Shown piece by piece: positions 62,138 through 64,000 of a stretch of DNA of 64,000 bases. Numbering within the stretch: position 1 is the stretch's first letter; every line of letters starts with the position of its first letter. The translations under genes were made by a program, and so were the position numbers. Under the pieces are notes generated by a model. The model saw only the letters and a list, made by a program, of their open reading frames with translations, had not been told where the DNA came from and ran no database searches. Source of the stretch: Micromonospora costi (lineage in GTDB: Bacteria > Actinomycetota > Actinomycetes > Mycobacteriales > Micromonosporaceae); the NCBI RefSeq assembly GCF_003626655.1, contig NZ_RBAN01000008.1, positions 113,265-177,264 of the forward strand, written 5' to 3'.

Positions 62138-62845
62138 GTGAGCGTGCTCGACGACCTGGCCGGCGGGCTGGTGGTGTCCTGCCAGCCACTGCCCCACGAC
62201 CCCGACGACCCGATGCGGGACCCGTACGTGCAGGCCCGGGTGGCCGCCGCCGTGGTGCGCGGCGGCGCGGTGGCGATCCGGGCGAACGGCCCCGCCGACG
62301 TGCGCGCCGTCCGGGCCGCCGTGGACGTGCCCGTGATCGGCCTCTACAAGCACGGCGACGCGGACGTCTTCATCACCCCGACGGCCGCCCACGCGGTCGA
62401 GGTGGCCCTGGCCGGGGCGCGGATCGTGGCGGTCGACGCCACCGACCGGCCCCGCCCCGACGGCCGTACGTTCGCCGACACCGTCCGCGCGTTGCGGGGC
62501 CGCACCGACGCGCTGGTGCTCGCCGACGTCTCCACCGTGGCGGAGGGCGTCGCGGCCGTCGCCGCCGGCGCGGACGCGGTCGCCACCACGCTGTCCGGGT
62601 ACACGGCGGCGAGCCCGCCGGCCGACGGGCCGGACCTGGCGCTCGTCGCCGACCTCGCCGCCGCGGTGGCGGTGCCGGTGTTCGCCGAGGGGCGGTACCG
62701 TGACGCGGCGCAGGTCGGGCTGGCGTTCGCGGCGGGCGCGCACGCCGTGGTGGTCGGCAACGCGATCACCTCCCCGTTGTGGCTCACCCGCCGCCTGGTG
62801 TCGGCCGTCCGGCAGGGGGCGGGCGCTAACCTCGGTCACCGGTGA
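62138..62845 (+). CDS. nanE: N-acylglucosamine-6-phosphate 2-epimerase
   Basis: A 235-residue TIM barrel that converts N-acetylmannosamine 6-phosphate to N-acetylglucosamine 6-phosphate. LVVSCQPLPHDPDDPMRDPY, VAIRANGPADVRAVRAAVDV, IGLYKHGDADVFITPT, ADVSTVAEGVAAVAAGADAV and TTLSGYT match NanE. GTG at 62138 has AAGGAG upstream. It follows the ROK gene by 73 bases and overlaps the next gene by GTGA. No N-acetylneuraminate lyase is in the window. Confidence 0.92.
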   Translation: MSVLDDLAGGLVVSCQPLPHDPDDPMRDPYVQARVAAAVVRGGAVAIRANGPADVRAVRAAVDVPVIGLYKHGDADVFITPTAAHAVEVALAGARIVAVDATDRPRPDGRTFADTVRALRGRTDALVLADVSTVAEGVAAVAAGADAVATTLSGYTAASPPADGPDLALVADLAAAVAVPVFAEGRYRDAAQVGLAFAAGAHAVVVGNAITSPLWLTRRLVSAVRQGAGANLGHR

Positions 62846-63850
62846 GACCGCCCGACCGGCTGGAGGCGCCAGTGGACCGGAACGTGTTGACGCTCGACGA
62901 GGTGGCGGCCTGGTCGGGGCCGCCGTTGATCCTCTTCGTCGGGATCGACACCGGCGGGTCCGGAGTCCACGCGGTGTTCGACCGCTGGGCGGCCGTGCTG
63001 GCGCAGCCGTGGACCCTGCGGGGCGTCGACCTGCCGCCGGACACCCCCGCCGCCACGTACCGGCGGCTGGTACGCGCCATGCGGGACAACCCGGCGGTGC
63101 ACGGCGCGGTCGTCACCGCGCACAAGCTCCCTGTACCGGGCCTGCGCGGCCGACCTCGATCGCGCGGACCCGCTCGTCGGCCTCACCCACGAGGTCAACG
63201 CCCTCGCGACGGCCGACGGCGCCGTCAGCGGGTACGCCCGCGACCCGGTGGCCCTGAGCCACGTCCTGCCGGCCCTGCTGCCACGGCGTCCGGCCGGTGA
63301 CCCCACCGGCCCGAGCGTTCTCTGCCTCGGCGCGGGCGGCGCCGCCACCGCCCTGCTGCTCACCCTGCACCTCGACGTGACGGGCGACGGCGCGGCCCGC
63401 CCCGAACCGCCGGCCCGCGTGACGTTCACCGACACCCGGCCGGAGGCACTGGCCGAGCTGCGCGAGGTCGCCGGCCGGGCGGGCATCGACGCGTCGCGGT
63501 TGTCGTACGTGACCGTGGGGAGCCCGTCGGACAGCGACGCGCTGCTCGCGGACCTGCCGGCCCCGGAGCTGGTGGTCAACGCCACCGGTCTCGGCAAGGA
63601 CGCCCCCGGCAGTCCGCTCACCGACACGGCGCCGCTCGGGGCGGGCACGGTGGCGTGGGACCTCAACTACCGGGGCGACCTCACCTTCCTCCGCCAGGCC
63701 GCCCACGCCGGCGCCCACGCCGTGGACGGCTGGGACTACTTCGTGGCCGGCTGGGCGGCCGCCCTCACGGCCGTCGCGGGAGTGCCGCTCACCGGCGACC
63801 TGCTCAGCCGGCTGGCCGGCGCCGCCGCCGCGCGACGCCCCGGTCGCTGA
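62842..63850 (+). pseudogene. Shikimate-dehydrogenase-like gene with a frameshift
   Basis: The first part, from GTG 62842, encodes FVGIDTGGSGVHAVFDRWAA and NPAVHGAVVTAHKL, like the substrate-binding half of AroE. Near 63129-63133 the frame changes by one base. The next frame continues with TACCGGGCC encoding YRACAADLDRADPLVGLTHE and VNALATADG, then the Rossmann part VLCLGAGGAATALLL, ELVVNATGLGKDAPGSPL and VAWDLNYRGDLTFLRQA. Adding one base near CTCCCTG joins the halves into about 336 residues. It may be a true mutation or a sequencing error, since the poor-quality end lies 700 bases away. Its role beside nanE is unknown. Confidence 0.75.
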
Positions 63851-63860
63851 CCCCGGCCCG

Positions 63861-64000
63861 GCGGGGGGGGGGGGGGGGGGCCCCCCAGGGCCCGGGGCGG
63901 AAAGGGCCAGGTTGTAGACCACATCCCCCCCCGGCACATCGAGGCCCGTGTTTGCGGGAAAAAAAAAGAAAAAAACAGCAGCATCTAACTCGACGAGGTC
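63861..64000. other. Low-complexity, probably low-quality contig end
   Basis: A run of 18 G (63863-63880), a C run, an 8-C run, and A runs of 9 and 7 around one G (63959-63975) occur within 115 bases. Nothing like this is seen elsewhere in the window. No gene is supported here. Confidence 0.8.

Overview
The window is high-GC DNA with many GTG starts, near-continuous coding and 4-base GTGA/ATGA gene overlaps. This is typical of a filamentous actinomycete. The gene set and the repeat at 51.2 kb make me favour a Micromonospora-like member of the Micromonosporaceae, which is an inference that I could not test.

Layout. (1) 1-9.5 kb: a secreted esterase (cut by the left edge), a secreted SGNH hydrolase, an alpha/beta hydrolase coupled to a small HTH protein, nicotinate phosphoribosyltransferase (pncB), a PucR/CdaR-type regulator, a MerR regulator and a secreted S15 peptidase. 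(2) 9.9-14.5 kb: a compact sugar ABC importer with an unusual gene order, then a small lipoprotein. (3) 14.7-23.2 kb: large secreted proteins, namely a BNR/sortilin-type beta-propeller, a subtilisin (S8) and an M14 zinc carboxypeptidase. (4) 24.7-35.0 kb: the most interesting locus. It is a minus-strand island, mostly of overlapping genes, encoding a SLATT-like two-helix membrane protein, a very small peptide ending in FGSSI, a radical SAM/SPASM maturase fused to an HExxH domain (FxsB type), an AAC(3)-family acetyltransferase, two TIR-like proteins and a 1312-residue ATPase/TIR-like/NB-ARC/TPR protein. This is an FxsABC-type cyclophane RiPP system joined to immune-like signalling proteins.

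(5) 35.1-51.1 kb: myo-inositol catabolism (iolD, iolB, an aldolase and iolC) diverges from a GntR regulator, which is followed by a sugar ABC importer with a PHP hydrolase, an IolE-like isomerase/dehydratase, a Gfo/Idh dehydrogenase and a GH38 alpha-mannosidase. An identical 10-bp palindrome lies before each operon, so one regulator probably controls both. The set suggests use of a mannosylated inositol. (6) 51.1-53.4 kb: an interspersed-type repeat and a tetracycline ribosomal-protection GTPase. (7) 53.5-63.9 kb: a secreted GH43-like propeller diverging from a LacI regulator with three LacI operators, then an FAD oxidoreductase, an ABC importer, a ROK kinase, a NanE epimerase and a frameshifted shikimate-dehydrogenase-like gene. 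This looks like an amino-sugar use locus.

The last ~140 bases contain long G, C and A runs unlike the rest and look like the poor end of a contig. No tRNA, rRNA, CRISPR array or transposase was seen.
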